From Dyella acidisoli (GTDB taxonomy: Bacteria > Pseudomonadota > Gammaproteobacteria > Xanthomonadales > Rhodanobacteraceae): a DNA stretch of 64,000 nt. Numbering within the stretch: the stretch's first letter is position 1; every line of letters begins with the position of its first letter. Both the position numbers and the translations under genes were made by a program. The notes beneath the pieces were generated by a model. It did no database searches and was not told the DNA's origin. It was given only the letters and a program-made list of their open reading frames with translations. Positions 16,953 through 25,843 of the stretch are shown piece by piece. Location: the NCBI RefSeq assembly GCF_030160295.1, contig NZ_BSOB01000061.1:62664-126663 (forward strand). The letters run 5' to 3'.

Positions 16953-17714
16953 TCAAAAACTCATGAAATACCCGCCATTCACCGGCAGATTTGCCCCGGT
17001 GATATAGCCGGCATCATCCGCCGTAAGAAACACCACCGCACGCGCGATATCGCCCGGCGTACCAAGCCGTCCCACCGGAATATCCGCCACGATCTGCGCG
17101 CGAATTTCCTGCGGCACTGCAGCCACCATCGGCGTATCGCAATAGCCGGGCGACACCGTATTCACCGTGACGCCCTTGCGCGCCGTTTCGCGCGCCAGCG
17201 CCATGCTGAAACCGTGCACGCCGGCTTTCGCAGCGGAGTAGTTGGTTTGGCCGAACTGGCCGGTTTGCCCGTTTACCGAACTCAAGTTGACGATGCGACC
17301 GAAACCACGTGCTGTCATGCCTTCGACTACATGCCGGCAGGTATTGAACACGCCATCAAGATTCACACGCATCAATTCGTGCCATTGCTGCGGATCCATT
17401 TTCCGCAGGCTGGTGTCGCGCGTGATGCCGGCAGCGTTCACCAGGATGTCGACGTGACCGATGTTGCGCTCGATGTGCTCAACGAGCGAGCCACAGGCTT
17501 TGAAATCGCTGACGTCGCAGGGTTCGAAACGGATGGTGCCGTTGTGTGCGGAAGTGCTTGCGCGGAAGGTTTCTATGCGGTCACTGCGAGTAGCCAGATC
17601 CACCGCAATCACGGCACGTCCTGCTTGGGCGAGTTGAAGGCAGATTTCAGTGCCGATGCCGCCGATGCCGCCGGTGACCAGCGCCACGCGCGAAGCGGAC
17701 TTTGACAGGCTCAT
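16953..17714 (-). CDS. phbB: acetoacetyl-CoA reductase
   Basis: A 253-residue short-chain dehydrogenase. The cofactor motif is TGGIGGIG (TGxxxGxG), with NAAG in the middle and the catalytic pattern S (NLSSVNGQ) and Y-x3-K (NYSAAKAG). The sequences GQFGQTNYSAAKAGVHGF and GYCDTPMV are characteristic of PhaB/PhbB, which reduces acetoacetyl-CoA to (R)-3-hydroxybutyryl-CoA for polyhydroxybutyrate. It lies 73 bp downstream of phaR on the same strand, supporting this role over a FabG role (a true fabG is at 61895). PHA synthase is not in the window. Confidence 0.9.
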   Translation of the reverse strand: MSLSKSASRVALVTGGIGGIGTEICLQLAQAGRAVIAVDLATRSDRIETFRASTSAHNGTIRFEPCDVSDFKACGSLVEHIERNIGHVDILVNAAGITRDTSLRKMDPQQWHELMRVNLDGVFNTCRHVVEGMTARGFGRIVNLSSVNGQTGQFGQTNYSAAKAGVHGFSMALARETARKGVTVNTVSPGYCDTPMVAAVPQEIRAQIVADIPVGRLGTPGDIARAVVFLTADDAGYITGANLPVNGGYFMSF

Positions 17715-17787
17715 GACAAATTTCCTTCAGCGCATGCCGCGCGGCAGCACGTGTTGTGCTGCAGCGCTATGGGCATGCCCGAACAGG

Positions 17788-18300
17788 TCAGGGTTTCTTG
17801 GCGGGGCCGCGGTTCGCCGTACCTGGCGTGCCCGGCGGGGACGAGGGGGCCGCTTGCGAGGCGGCATCCATGAAGCCGCGTTGCATGTTCTTCCACGCAT
17901 CCAGGTTACGTTCCGTCAGCTCGTTCAACAGCGCCCAGGGGGTTTGCCCCATCATGCTGTTGAGCTGGTTGCGGAACTGCTGCTGCTGGTCGAGGAACAC
18001 CTGCAGGCTGCGCTCCAGATACGGCCCCATGAATCCCTGCAGGGAATCGCCATAGAAACGGATGATCTGGCTCAAGAGCTGGGGCGACAACATCGGCTGG
18101 CCCTTCTCTTCGTGCTCAGAAATGATCTGCAGCAGCACGGAGCGGGTCAGGTCCTCGCCACTCTTGGCGTCGAGTACCTGGAAGGTTTCGCCATCCAGAA
18201 CCAGCTGACGGACTTCTTCCAGCGTGATGTAGCTGGAGATCTCCGTGTCGTAGAGCCGACGGTTCGGATACTTCTTGATGATGCGAGTTGTTTGTGCCAT
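17788..18300 (-). CDS. phaR: polyhydroxyalkanoate synthesis repressor PhaR
   Basis: A 170-residue DNA-binding regulator of PHA storage. The N-terminal PhaR DNA-binding domain is unmistakable (RIIKKYPNRRLYDTEISSYITLEEVRQLV), followed by the PHB-accumulation domain (LLQIISEHEEKG, LLSQIIRFYGDSLQGFMGPYLERSLQVF) and a Pro/Ala-rich tail. ATG 18300 is preferred to GTG 18306; neither has a clear ribosome site. PhaR binds PHA granules and represses phasin genes. It is probably in one unit with phbB. Confidence 0.93.
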   Translation of the reverse strand: MAQTTRIIKKYPNRRLYDTEISSYITLEEVRQLVLDGETFQVLDAKSGEDLTRSVLLQIISEHEEKGQPMLSPQLLSQIIRFYGDSLQGFMGPYLERSLQVFLDQQQQFRNQLNSMMGQTPWALLNELTERNLDAWKNMQRGFMDAASQAAPSSPPGTPGTANRGPAKKP

Positions 18301-18377
18301 GCACACAAACTAGCAGAAGGTATTGCGACGCACCAGTCGGCGTTCAGCTTTTTATGCTGCACCAAAGGGTGCAGCAA

Positions 18378-19934
18378 TCAATGCCCCATGGCGCCGCCGC
18401 CGGTACTGCCGAAGGGGGGGCGGGCGAACCAAAGCACCGGAAGCAGCACGATGAACAGAATCGCGCAGCCATAGAAAATGTCGTTAACTGCCAGCGTATA
18501 GCCTTCGCGATTGATGATTTGATCGATATAACCCAGCCGTTGTGTCGCACCGAATCCCATGTGCGAAAGCTGCTGGATGTACTGCGAAGCGCCCGGCTGG
18601 GCCGGGTTAACGTACTCGGTCAGGTTGGCGTGGTGGGCAATGCCCCGGTGCTGCCACAGCGTCACCATCACCGCGGTGGAAACGCTGGAACCCAGTGTGC
18701 GGAAGAAGTTGGACAGCCCCGATGCGCTGGCGATTTCCGCAGCCGGCAGGCCGGAAAGGTAAATCTGGTTCAACGGGATGAAGAAGCACGGGATGGCCAG
18801 CCCCATCACGAAGCGCGGCACCACCAGCGTGCCGAAGGACGCGGCACTGTCGAAGGTGGAAAACCAGTACGAGGTGAGGGCGAACACGATGAACGCCCAG
18901 CTCACCAGTAAACGCAGATCGACCTTGTGCATGTTGCGCCCGACGATGGGCGACAGCAGGAACGCCAGTACGCCCACCGGCGCAGCCGCGAGGCCGGCCC
19001 AGGTGGCGGTGTAGCCCAGCGTGGTCTGCAGCCACAGCGGAAACACCACGTTGATGCCGAAGAAGGCAAACATGCCCAGCGACAGGCTGATCACGCCGAC
19101 GGTGAAATTGCGTTGCTTGAATAGCGCCAGATCAATCACCGGATGCTTGGCGTGAAGCTCCCATACCACCAGGAAGGTGAGGCACACCAGCGCGATCAGG
19201 CCGAGCGTGAGGATCAACGGCGATGCAAACCAGTCGTGATCGTTGCCGTTGTCCAACATGAATTGCAGGCAGCCTACGCCTGCCACGAGCAGCACCAAAC
19301 CCACCACATCGATCGGAGCCTTCAACGTCTTGGTCTCGCGCTTGTGCAGCAAGGTCCAGGTGACGATGGCGGCCAGAATGCCCACTGGCATGTTGATGTA
19401 GAAAATCCACGGCCAGGAGAAATTGTCGGTAATCCAGCCACCCAGGATCGGACCGAAGATCGGCGCGATGACCACCGTCATCGCCCACATCGCCAGTGCA
19501 ATGCCTTGCTTGTCTTTCGGGTAACTGGAGAGCAGCAAAGTCAGCGATAACGCCACCATCGGGCCGGAGCCTGCGCCTTGCATCAAGCGGCCGAACACCA
19601 GCATCGGCATGTTGGTAGCCAGGCCACAGAACATCGAGAACAGCACGAACAGCAGTACCGATGTGACGAAGGTACGCACTTCACCGAAACGGCGCGCTAT
19701 CCAACCGGTGAGCGGCTGCATGATCGCGCTGGCCAGCGAGTAGGAGCTGATCGCCCAGGTGCCTTCATTCGGACTTACCGCCAGGCTACCGGCGATATGC
19801 GGCACGGAGACGTTGACGATGGTCATGTCCAGCACCTCCATGAAGGTGCTGAACGCAACGGCGACCGTCAGCAGGACCAGCGGCGTGCCGTGCAACGGCT
19901 TCAGTGGTGTGGCGTTATCGGGTGTGGCAGCCAT
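18378..19934 (-). CDS. emrB: multidrug MFS permease, EmrB/QacA (DHA2) family
   Basis: A 518-residue, 14-span proton-driven exporter. Motif C (GPILGGWITDNFSWPWIFYINMP) and the start LDMTIVNVSVPHIAGSL are typical of EmrB. It works with the adaptor and outer-membrane factor encoded just upstream to move drugs across both membranes. ATG 19934 (MAATPDN) was chosen because longer starts at 19964 and 19991 translate a REP palindrome. It is the last gene of the marR-OMF-emrA-emrB operon; the REP pair sits between emrA and emrB. Confidence 0.9.
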   Translation of the reverse strand: MAATPDNATPLKPLHGTPLVLLTVAVAFSTFMEVLDMTIVNVSVPHIAGSLAVSPNEGTWAISSYSLASAIMQPLTGWIARRFGEVRTFVTSVLLFVLFSMFCGLATNMPMLVFGRLMQGAGSGPMVALSLTLLLSSYPKDKQGIALAMWAMTVVIAPIFGPILGGWITDNFSWPWIFYINMPVGILAAIVTWTLLHKRETKTLKAPIDVVGLVLLVAGVGCLQFMLDNGNDHDWFASPLILTLGLIALVCLTFLVVWELHAKHPVIDLALFKQRNFTVGVISLSLGMFAFFGINVVFPLWLQTTLGYTATWAGLAAAPVGVLAFLLSPIVGRNMHKVDLRLLVSWAFIVFALTSYWFSTFDSAASFGTLVVPRFVMGLAIPCFFIPLNQIYLSGLPAAEIASASGLSNFFRTLGSSVSTAVMVTLWQHRGIAHHANLTEYVNPAQPGASQYIQQLSHMGFGATQRLGYIDQIINREGYTLAVNDIFYGCAILFIVLLPVLWFARPPFGSTGGGAMGH

Positions 19935-19958
19935 GGCGGTCTCGCGATCTTGCTCGGT

Positions 19959-20064
19959 CGTCATTCCCGCGGAAGCGGAGGTGCTCTTCAACAGCGAAAG
20001 CTGGTCAATCCATCTTTGACTATCGCTTTAGAGCAAATGGACTCCCGCTTGCGCAGGAATGACG
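19959..20064. repeat. REP-like inverted pair between emrA and emrB
   Basis: Facing degenerate copies of the CGTCATTCCCGC unit: CGTCATTCCCGCGGAAGCGG at 19959 and ACTCCCGCTTGCGCAGGAAT ending at 20060. The intervening 60 bp show no other feature. Confidence 0.75.
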
Positions 20065-20101
20065 GTATGGAGGTTTCGGAAATGGTGAAGATGCCGGAGC
20101 A

Positions 20102-21277
20102 TCACTCGCCAAGATTGGCTTGAATGATCTTCTCCGCTTCCGCATCAGCTTGCGCCGCCACCTCGTCGTACACCGACGTTTGCGCGGCCGGCTGCGCAGG
20201 GGCGGAAGCCAGCGCTGGCCCTTTGTCGTTGGTGATGTCGACAGTGACGTCAGTGGAAAGGCCTACGCGTAGCGGATGCTGATCCAGTTCGTTGTTGTCG
20301 AGCGCAATGCGCACCGGTACGCGTTGCACCACCTTGATCCAATTGCCGGTGGCGTTCTGCGCGGGCAGCAGCGAGAACACGCTGCCGGTGCCGGCACCCA
20401 ACCCGATCACTTTGCCGTGATATTCCGCACTGCCGCCGTACAGATCGGTGCTGATCTTCACCGGCTGGCCGATGCGGATGTGGCGCAACTGGTTTTCCTT
20501 GAAATTCGCATCGATCCACAGATCATGCAGCGGCACGATCGTCATCAGCTGCTGGCCAGGCACGATGCTGGCGCCAAGCTGCACACTGCGTTGTGCGACG
20601 TAGCCGCTGACAGGCGCGACAATGGTATTGCGTTGTGCGGCAATCCACGCCGAGCGGAAGTTCGCGCGGGCCTGCATCACTGACGGGTTGTTGGCGATAT
20701 CCGTGCCTTCCACTGCCGCACGCGCGGACTTGGCCTGCGCTTTCGCGGCATTCAGCGATGCTTGCGCTTGCGCCACGCTGTCGCGCATATGCTGCACTGT
20801 TTCCGGTGATTCGGCTTGCGCGGCTACTAGCGGAATGTGTCGTTTCAAATCGGCTTCAGCCTTGCGCAGATCGACCTCGCGCGCAGCTATCGTGGCGTCG
20901 GCTTCGTTCACTGAAGCGTTTTGCTGACGCACCTGACGTACAGCTTGCGCAAGTGCGCTGCTGGTTTGGCGTAGACGGACGTCGGCATCGGTCGGGTCCA
21001 GCTTTACCAGCACTTGTCCGGCAGTGACGTGCTGCGTGTCATCGGTAAGAATCGCCACCACCGTACCGGGTACTTGCGAGGAAAGCGCGACCTGATTGCC
21101 GCCGACGTAAGCATTGTCGGTCTTCTCGCGTGTGGAAAACACGAAGGTCCACAGCAGGAACCAGCTTACCCCGGCCAGTAAGAAAATCGTGGCCACGATC
21201 AGCAACGCTCGGCTGCGCTTGGCAGGGTCCTTTGCGGCAAGTCCGCTGTCGTTGGCGTCCTTGGGAGTGGTGCTCAT
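20102..21277 (-). CDS. emrA: membrane fusion protein, EmrA/HlyD family
   Basis: A 391-residue periplasmic adaptor. One N-terminal membrane span (ALLIVATIFLLAGVSWFLLW) is followed by the biotinyl-lipoyl half motif TDNAYVGGNQVALSSQVPGTV, a long alpha-helical hairpin (residues about 95-200), a second lipoyl half (NTIVAPVSGYVAQRSVQLGASI) and a beta barrel (LWIDANFKENQL). It joins EmrB to the outer-membrane channel. It begins 3 bp after the end of the channel gene, indicating co-translation. Confidence 0.93.
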   Translation of the reverse strand: MSTTPKDANDSGLAAKDPAKRSRALLIVATIFLLAGVSWFLLWTFVFSTREKTDNAYVGGNQVALSSQVPGTVVAILTDDTQHVTAGQVLVKLDPTDADVRLRQTSSALAQAVRQVRQQNASVNEADATIAAREVDLRKAEADLKRHIPLVAAQAESPETVQHMRDSVAQAQASLNAAKAQAKSARAAVEGTDIANNPSVMQARANFRSAWIAAQRNTIVAPVSGYVAQRSVQLGASIVPGQQLMTIVPLHDLWIDANFKENQLRHIRIGQPVKISTDLYGGSAEYHGKVIGLGAGTGSVFSLLPAQNATGNWIKVVQRVPVRIALDNNELDQHPLRVGLSTDVTVDITNDKGPALASAPAQPAAQTSVYDEVAAQADAEAEKIIQANLGE

Positions 21278-21279
21278 GG

Positions 21280-22812
21280 TCAGGGGGCTCCGGCGGGATT
21301 TGAAGTGGGAGTAGGGGCGTTAGCGGACTGCACAGTGCGTGCGGCATCCGATCGATAGCCGCCACCCAGCGCCTTGATCAGCGCCAGATCGGTGCTGATG
21401 GCCTGGGCTTGCAAGGTGATCGCCTGGTCGCGCTGCTGCAAAACTTGTGCTTGGGCGTTGAGGCTTTCGCGCGCGTCCCTGGTGCCGTGCGCAGCACGTG
21501 CTTGTGCTGAGGTGAACAGCGCTTCGTTGGCTTTTACTTGCGCATCCTGCTTTTCGCGGCGTGCAGCGATTTGTTGCGCAGTAACCGTCTGCGTGGCCAC
21601 ATCGCGCGCGGCATTCGTCACGGTGACGTTGTAATCCGCAATGGCAGCATCAAGCTGCGCGCGGCTGGCACCGTAATTCGCCTTCAAGCGACCACCCTCA
21701 AAGATCGGCAGGTGCACGGCAGGCGTGATGCCGAACACGCGGCTGCCTGCAGTGAAAAGGTTGCCGAGGTCGCCCTTGCTGCCCGAGGAACCTGCAAAGT
21801 GCGGCGCACCCTGATCGGTGCTGGAAAGGCCGGCCATTGCGTTGATGCTGAAATCAGGAAAGTAATCGGCACGAGCCACGTCGGTTTGCTTCAGCGCGGC
21901 TTCCACCTGCCAGCGGCTGGCGGCGATATCCGGGCGGCGCGCGATCAGATCCAAGCGTGCATCGTCGGGGAGGCCACCTTCCAGCTCGGGCAATGGATGT
22001 GGTGGCAGTGGCGGTAATTCTGCGGGCGATACGTTCACCAGCGCCGCCAGCACGACTTTGCGAAGCTCGATCGAACCTTCCAACGTTGCTTGCATCTGTT
22101 GCACGCTGGCGAGCTGACTTTGCGCCTGTTGCACGGTGTCGGGCAGATCTACACCTTGTCGCACGCGCAACTCGGCAATATGCAGCAAGCGTTGTTGTAC
22201 GGCGACAGCTTGTTCGGAGAGTTGTAGCCGGTTTTGATCGGCCAGCAAGCTGAAATACGCGTCGGCAACGGCGTTCTGGATGGCGAGCACGGCGGCGCTG
22301 CGTTCCGCTTCGGCGGCATGTGCCTGATCCAATGCGGCTTCGATTGATGAGCGTTTCTTGCCCCAGAAGTCGAAGTCGTATTCGAGCTGCACGCTCAGGT
22401 CGGCCTGGTTGTACCAGTTGAAACCGAGCAAGGACGAAGGGATCAGACTGTGGTCGCTCATGCGCTGACGCGTGAGCTGGCCATTGCCTTTGATGGTAAG
22501 GCCGGCCTGCGCAGCAGCAACGCGTACCGATTGCTCAGCCGTCTTCACGCGCGAGCGCGCCTGTTCCAGATCAGGCGACTGCTTCATGACCAGTGCCATC
22601 ACCTGATCCAATTGTGGATCGTTGTACTTGCGCCACCAATCGGAGGCTGGCCACTCCGCTCCGGCCTGAGTTGGCAATCCGGCCAGCGGCACGTCATCGC
22701 GCAGTGCGGGATGCTGAACTTTGGCTGGAATCCAGCAGCCGGCAAGGCTCAGCGCGGCGAGCAATGCTAGGGGACGCAGCCGCGCAACAGTGGGAGACAA
22801 AACAGCATTCAT
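21280..22812 (-). CDS. outer-membrane efflux lipoprotein, NodT/OprM family
   Basis: A 510-residue TolC-type channel. The signal peptide ends in a lipobox (LAALSLAGC), so the mature N-terminal Cys is lipidated. Two outer-membrane-factor repeats follow, with family strings DPQLDQVMALVMKQSPDL, YDFDFWGKKRSSIEAALDQA, RRPDIAASRWQVEAALKQTDVARADYFPDF and a final LIKALGGGY. It overlaps marR by 4 bp (ATGA) and precedes emrA by 2 bp. It supplies the outer-membrane exit for EmrAB. Confidence 0.93.
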   Translation of the reverse strand: MNAVLSPTVARLRPLALLAALSLAGCWIPAKVQHPALRDDVPLAGLPTQAGAEWPASDWWRKYNDPQLDQVMALVMKQSPDLEQARSRVKTAEQSVRVAAAQAGLTIKGNGQLTRQRMSDHSLIPSSLLGFNWYNQADLSVQLEYDFDFWGKKRSSIEAALDQAHAAEAERSAAVLAIQNAVADAYFSLLADQNRLQLSEQAVAVQQRLLHIAELRVRQGVDLPDTVQQAQSQLASVQQMQATLEGSIELRKVVLAALVNVSPAELPPLPPHPLPELEGGLPDDARLDLIARRPDIAASRWQVEAALKQTDVARADYFPDFSINAMAGLSSTDQGAPHFAGSSGSKGDLGNLFTAGSRVFGITPAVHLPIFEGGRLKANYGASRAQLDAAIADYNVTVTNAARDVATQTVTAQQIAARREKQDAQVKANEALFTSAQARAAHGTRDARESLNAQAQVLQQRDQAITLQAQAISTDLALIKALGGGYRSDAARTVQSANAPTPTSNPAGAP

Positions 22813-23333
22813 GGCGGTTCACCCGCTGTGTGTTCGAGTTGACTAAGGTTATGGGCGAGCTTGCGCAGTAGCCGGTTCAAGCTGCTGCGGTCGGCTTTGC
22901 TAAAGCCTTCAAAGATGCATTTCAGGCGCGGAAACATCGTCGGCAGCATCTTCTGCACGAAGCGTTTGCCCGCGGGCGTGATTTGCATAACCACGCGGCG
23001 TCGATCCTCGGCACTGGGGCCACGCGTGATAAGCCCGCGCTTGACCAGCGCGTTGGCAATACGCGTCATGTTGGTCGTGCCCAGCGACGTGAACAGACAT
23101 ACCTCGCCCGGTGTGGACGTGCCGTCCGGCCGTGAAAAGAGCGTGATCAAGGTGCGGAATTCGCTGTCGTTGAGTTTGTGCGGGCGAAGCTTGTGTTCAA
23201 GCTCCGCCTGCAGGCTCTCACTGATCAGCACCAGCATCCGGCACATCTCGACACCCGTCGGCACGCTAGGAACGAGCTTGCGGACGCCCACAACCCCTTC
23301 ATCGAGCATCTTGATACGGTCGATTAGAGACAT
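22809..23333 (-). CDS. MarR-family transcriptional regulator of the efflux operon
   Basis: A 174-residue winged-helix protein. ATG 23333 (MSLIDRIKMLDEG) was chosen because the longer frame runs into a GTAG repeat. The wHTH is seen as LNDSEFRTLITLFSRP, SLGTTNMTRIANALVKRGLITR (recognition helix) and SAEDRRRVVMQITPAGKR (wing). Its stop overlaps the ATG of the outer-membrane factor, making it the first gene of the efflux operon. It probably represses that operon until a ligand binds, as EmrR/MarR do; this is inferred from family and position. Confidence 0.9.
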   Translation of the reverse strand: MSLIDRIKMLDEGVVGVRKLVPSVPTGVEMCRMLVLISESLQAELEHKLRPHKLNDSEFRTLITLFSRPDGTSTPGEVCLFTSLGTTNMTRIANALVKRGLITRGPSAEDRRRVVMQITPAGKRFVQKMLPTMFPRLKCIFEGFSKADRSSLNRLLRKLAHNLSQLEHTAGEPP

Positions 23334-23427
23334 TCCATCAATGCATATTTCACTGGTGAAATAAAATGATGCGCTGCATAGCGGCTGCTTTGCAAGTGTC
23401 AGTTGGGCTCGGTGACCTATATGGACC

Positions 23428-23501
23428 GTAGATTGGGGTGCAAACCCCAGCATCGCTATGTTTGTGGAGGTGGCAATGTTGAGGTTTTCACCCCAACCTA
23501 C
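23428..23501. repeat. GTAG-headed REP pair (SMAG-like)
   Basis: Inverted pair of GTAG units: GTAGATTGGGGTGCAAACCC on the left and the facing copy ending CACCCCAACCTAC. The GTAG head plus a short palindrome is the form of REP units described in Stenotrophomonas and related genera. Copies also at 31246-31318 and 33509-33593. Confidence 0.85.
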
Positions 23502-23504
23502 GGA

Positions 23505-24284
23505 TCATTCGGGAATGGCAAACAGGCGCCGCACATTTGCTGTCGTCGAGCTTGCAACGGCTTCCAGCGGTTCTCCGCGAAGAGCGGCAACGTGCTGCAG
23601 AACCTCCGCCACATAGGCGGGCTCGTTACGTTCACCGCGATGGGTGGACAAGGGTTGATCGGGTGCGTCGCTTTCGAGCAGCAGGTAGTCGATCGGCATG
23701 TTCGCAACGATGCGGCGCAAGCGTTGCGCGCGTTCGTAAGTCACGGGTCCGCCAATGCCAAGATGAAAGCCGAGTTTCCATAGCTGCTCGGCCTGCTGCT
23801 GGCTGCCGGCAAAACTGTGCACCACGCCACGCAGGCCGCCAACGCGCCGCAAGGTAGCGATGACTTCGTCCAGGGCCGCGCGCGCGTGCAAGATCACTGG
23901 CAAATCGAATTCGCGCGCCAGCGCAAGTTGCTGTCGAAAATATTCACGCTGGTCTTCCACATCTAGGCCTTCGACATGGAAATCCAGGCCGATTTCACCC
24001 ACGGCGACAGGTCGCCGTGTCGTCAGCCAATGCGACAGTTCGGCAAGATGTTCCGGGCGGTGCATGGGCAGGAACATCGGATGCATGCCATAGGCTGGAT
24101 GGAGGCCACTGCCTGGTGCGCATAGCGCATGGATGTGCGGCCAGCTGGCGGCATCGACGCCGGGGATCACCTGCAGGCTTACACTTGCGGCACGGGCACG
24201 TTCGATCACTGCCTTGCGATCTACATCGAAAGCGGCGTCGTCCAGATGCACATGGCTGTCGGCAAGCGTAAGCATGGCTGTCAT
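23505..24284 (-). CDS. TatD-family metal-dependent hydrolase
   Basis: A 259-residue TIM-barrel hydrolase, putative 3'-5' DNase or amide hydrolase. Metal ligands are visible: HxH in ADSHVHLDD, E in GEIGLDFH, H in PVILHAR, H in GVVHSF, and D in LLESDAP near residue 205. Length and order match TatD/YcfH. The stop lies immediately beside the GTAG repeat. Start ATG 24284 is one of two close possibilities (24275). No operon partner is obvious. Confidence 0.9.
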   Translation of the reverse strand: MTAMLTLADSHVHLDDAAFDVDRKAVIERARAASVSLQVIPGVDAASWPHIHALCAPGSGLHPAYGMHPMFLPMHRPEHLAELSHWLTTRRPVAVGEIGLDFHVEGLDVEDQREYFRQQLALAREFDLPVILHARAALDEVIATLRRVGGLRGVVHSFAGSQQQAEQLWKLGFHLGIGGPVTYERAQRLRRIVANMPIDYLLLESDAPDQPLSTHRGERNEPAYVAEVLQHVAALRGEPLEAVASSTTANVRRLFAIPE

Positions 24285-24417
24285 GATGCGGCATCCTGGG
24301 TCTGTTCTGATAGCTTCGATGCCGGTCTAGCGTCATTCAGCGTATGAGCGCTTCAATGCGCCACATCAAGGCTCGCCGGGCGGCGTTCGCTTGCATATCA
24401 AAACACAGGAGGTCGTC

Positions 24418-24888
24418 GTGAAAAGCAAATTGTTCAATTTCGGTGCGGTGGCGGCAGTGCTGATCGCTATTGCGGGTCTATCGGGTTGCCAGACCCAGCC
24501 GACGACTTATCAGACGAGCTATAGCAACCCGGGTTGCCAGAATTGCGGTGTGGTTCAGCAGGTGCAGCAGATCTATATCCAGCAGCAGGGCAGCAACAAC
24601 AGTGGCCTGGGCACGGTGATCGGTGCGGTGGCTGGTGGTTTGCTCGGCAGCACGGTTGGTCACGGTCGTGGCAATACGGCCGCCATCGTGGGCGGTGCGG
24701 TGATTGGTGGCGTGGTAGGCAACAAGGTTGGCCAGGCCAACAGTCAGCCGGCCGGCACCACGCCTGCATGGCAGATCGTCGTGCGCATGGACAACGGTCA
24801 GTACGCTACGGTTACGCAGGGTCCCAATCCGGGCGTGCGTCCTGGTGATTACGTCGTGATCAGTAACAACCAGGTCTATCCGCGTTGA
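24418..24888 (+). CDS. glycine-zipper outer-membrane lipoprotein (SlyB/17-kDa antigen-like)
   Basis: A 156-residue envelope protein. GTG 24418 is preceded by a strong AGGAGG with a 5-nt spacer, preferred over an ATG at 24391. The signal peptide ends in a lipobox (AIAGLSGC). A Gln-rich segment precedes a glycine-zipper domain of two hydrophobic glycine-patterned helices (GTVIGAVAGGLLGSTVGH; IVGGAVIGGVVGNKVGQ), then a C-terminal domain (WQIVVRMDNGQYATV, GPNPGVRPGDYVVI). The architecture fits lipoproteins that stabilise the outer membrane. It is monocistronic and ends at a strong terminator. Confidence 0.85.
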   Translation: MKSKLFNFGAVAAVLIAIAGLSGCQTQPTTYQTSYSNPGCQNCGVVQQVQQIYIQQQGSNNSGLGTVIGAVAGGLLGSTVGHGRGNTAAIVGGAVIGGVVGNKVGQANSQPAGTTPAWQIVVRMDNGQYATVTQGPNPGVRPGDYVVISNNQVYPR

Positions 24889-24917
24889 TATTTAAATAGA
24901 CGTCTGGACGTCCAAAT

Positions 24918-24948
24918 GAAAAAGGCCCTCTTAAGAGGGCCTTTTTTA
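24918..24948. terminator. strong intrinsic terminator, probably bidirectional
   Basis: Perfect GGCCCTC/GAGGGCC stem with a TTAA loop (24924-24941), preceded by an A-run and followed by seven T residues. It lies between the converging lipoprotein gene and cell wall hydrolase gene and can serve both. Confidence 0.9.
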
Positions 24949-24965
24949 TGTCACATACGTGCAGA

Positions 24966-25400
24966 TCAGTTGATCGAATAGAACTTGTGATCACCGATGG
25001 TGACTGCTCGCTGATTGTGTGACCACGCTGGTGCCACGGTGGCTGTGGCGAAGTGATCCGCATGCGGCACAAAGAAGCGACGCTCATCGACGGGAAGCTG
25101 CCAATTGACCAGCGACTTGCCGGCGATATCCCAGGCCTTCTGGAATGCCACGAGGTTGTCGACTTCCTGATTCGGTGGAGTAGTAGAGAGCGCGAATTGA
25201 TGCGGTGCTTTCACCACATCACACACGGTACCACCCCACTGACCGCGTTCGCGTCGACGCATGGCAACTTCCGCCACGGCCATCTGACCGACCGTGGACT
25301 GGCTACGAGCTTCCAGATACACGGTGGTTGCCAGACAAGTCTGGTCTGCGAGCGGTTGGGGCAGTACGGACATCAGCCACAACAACATGGAAAGTTTCAT
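24966..25400 (-). CDS. cell wall hydrolase, SleB-like (Hydrolase_2)
   Basis: A 144-residue secreted protein. ATG 25400 has GGAGG 5 nt upstream. The signal peptide (MKLSMLLWLMSVLPQPLA) is followed by a SleB-type domain: CLATTVYLEARSQSTVGQMAVAEVAMRR with the likely catalytic Glu in YLEAR, then GTVCDVVKAPHQFAL. SleB-type enzymes are lytic transglycosylases acting on peptidoglycan; in non-spore formers the role is wall remodelling. Convergent with the lipoprotein gene. Confidence 0.83.
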   Translation of the reverse strand: MKLSMLLWLMSVLPQPLADQTCLATTVYLEARSQSTVGQMAVAEVAMRRRERGQWGGTVCDVVKAPHQFALSTTPPNQEVDNLVAFQKAWDIAGKSLVNWQLPVDERRFFVPHADHFATATVAPAWSHNQRAVTIGDHKFYSIN

Positions 25401-25843
25401 ATCTGCCTCCAGTTTGCTGTACGTCCTGCACACATGCGTGCTGGAGCGCCATTGCGGTGGACGGGCGGGCAGGCCGTTCCACCAGGATCTTTTGCCGGCG
25501 TCGAAACTTGTGGCGCAGGCAGGTTTGGCCGCTGTAACACGGCAGAATCGATCGACATGTCCGATGCCGACCGGGAAAGCTCTTGGCTATTTACGCTGCG
25601 TGCATAAGGCACCTGATTGCAGCGTGTTCGCGCATACGGCGAGTTGTACTCCGGCATTCTTCTTGCCGGGTCGCGCCGATCCGGACCCCTCCGGTTCGTC
25701 GCGTATGTCGGCACCCTGTGGGCTGGTGGATGCCGGAAAAAGTTTGGCGGAATCTAGTGGGGCGAGCTGATCTTTGCAAGTGCCTGCCATGTTCGATTCA
25801 CATTTTGCTCACCATCTTTAACATGGCAAGCATGATGCAAACG
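25401..25843. other. gene-free stretch
   Basis: About 440 bp between two minus-strand genes. Short frames on both strands lack ribosome sites and family features. It must hold the promoter of the cell wall hydrolase; no hairpin or repeat stands out. Confidence 0.5.

Noticed and set aside
16953-17714. Calling this gene fabG
   Set aside because: A clear fabG sits in the fab cluster; the phaR neighbour and the PhaB-like motifs favour acetoacetyl-CoA reductase.
25436-25843. Short frames on both strands between the cell wall hydrolase and ygfZ
   Set aside because: No ribosome sites, no shared pattern, biased composition.
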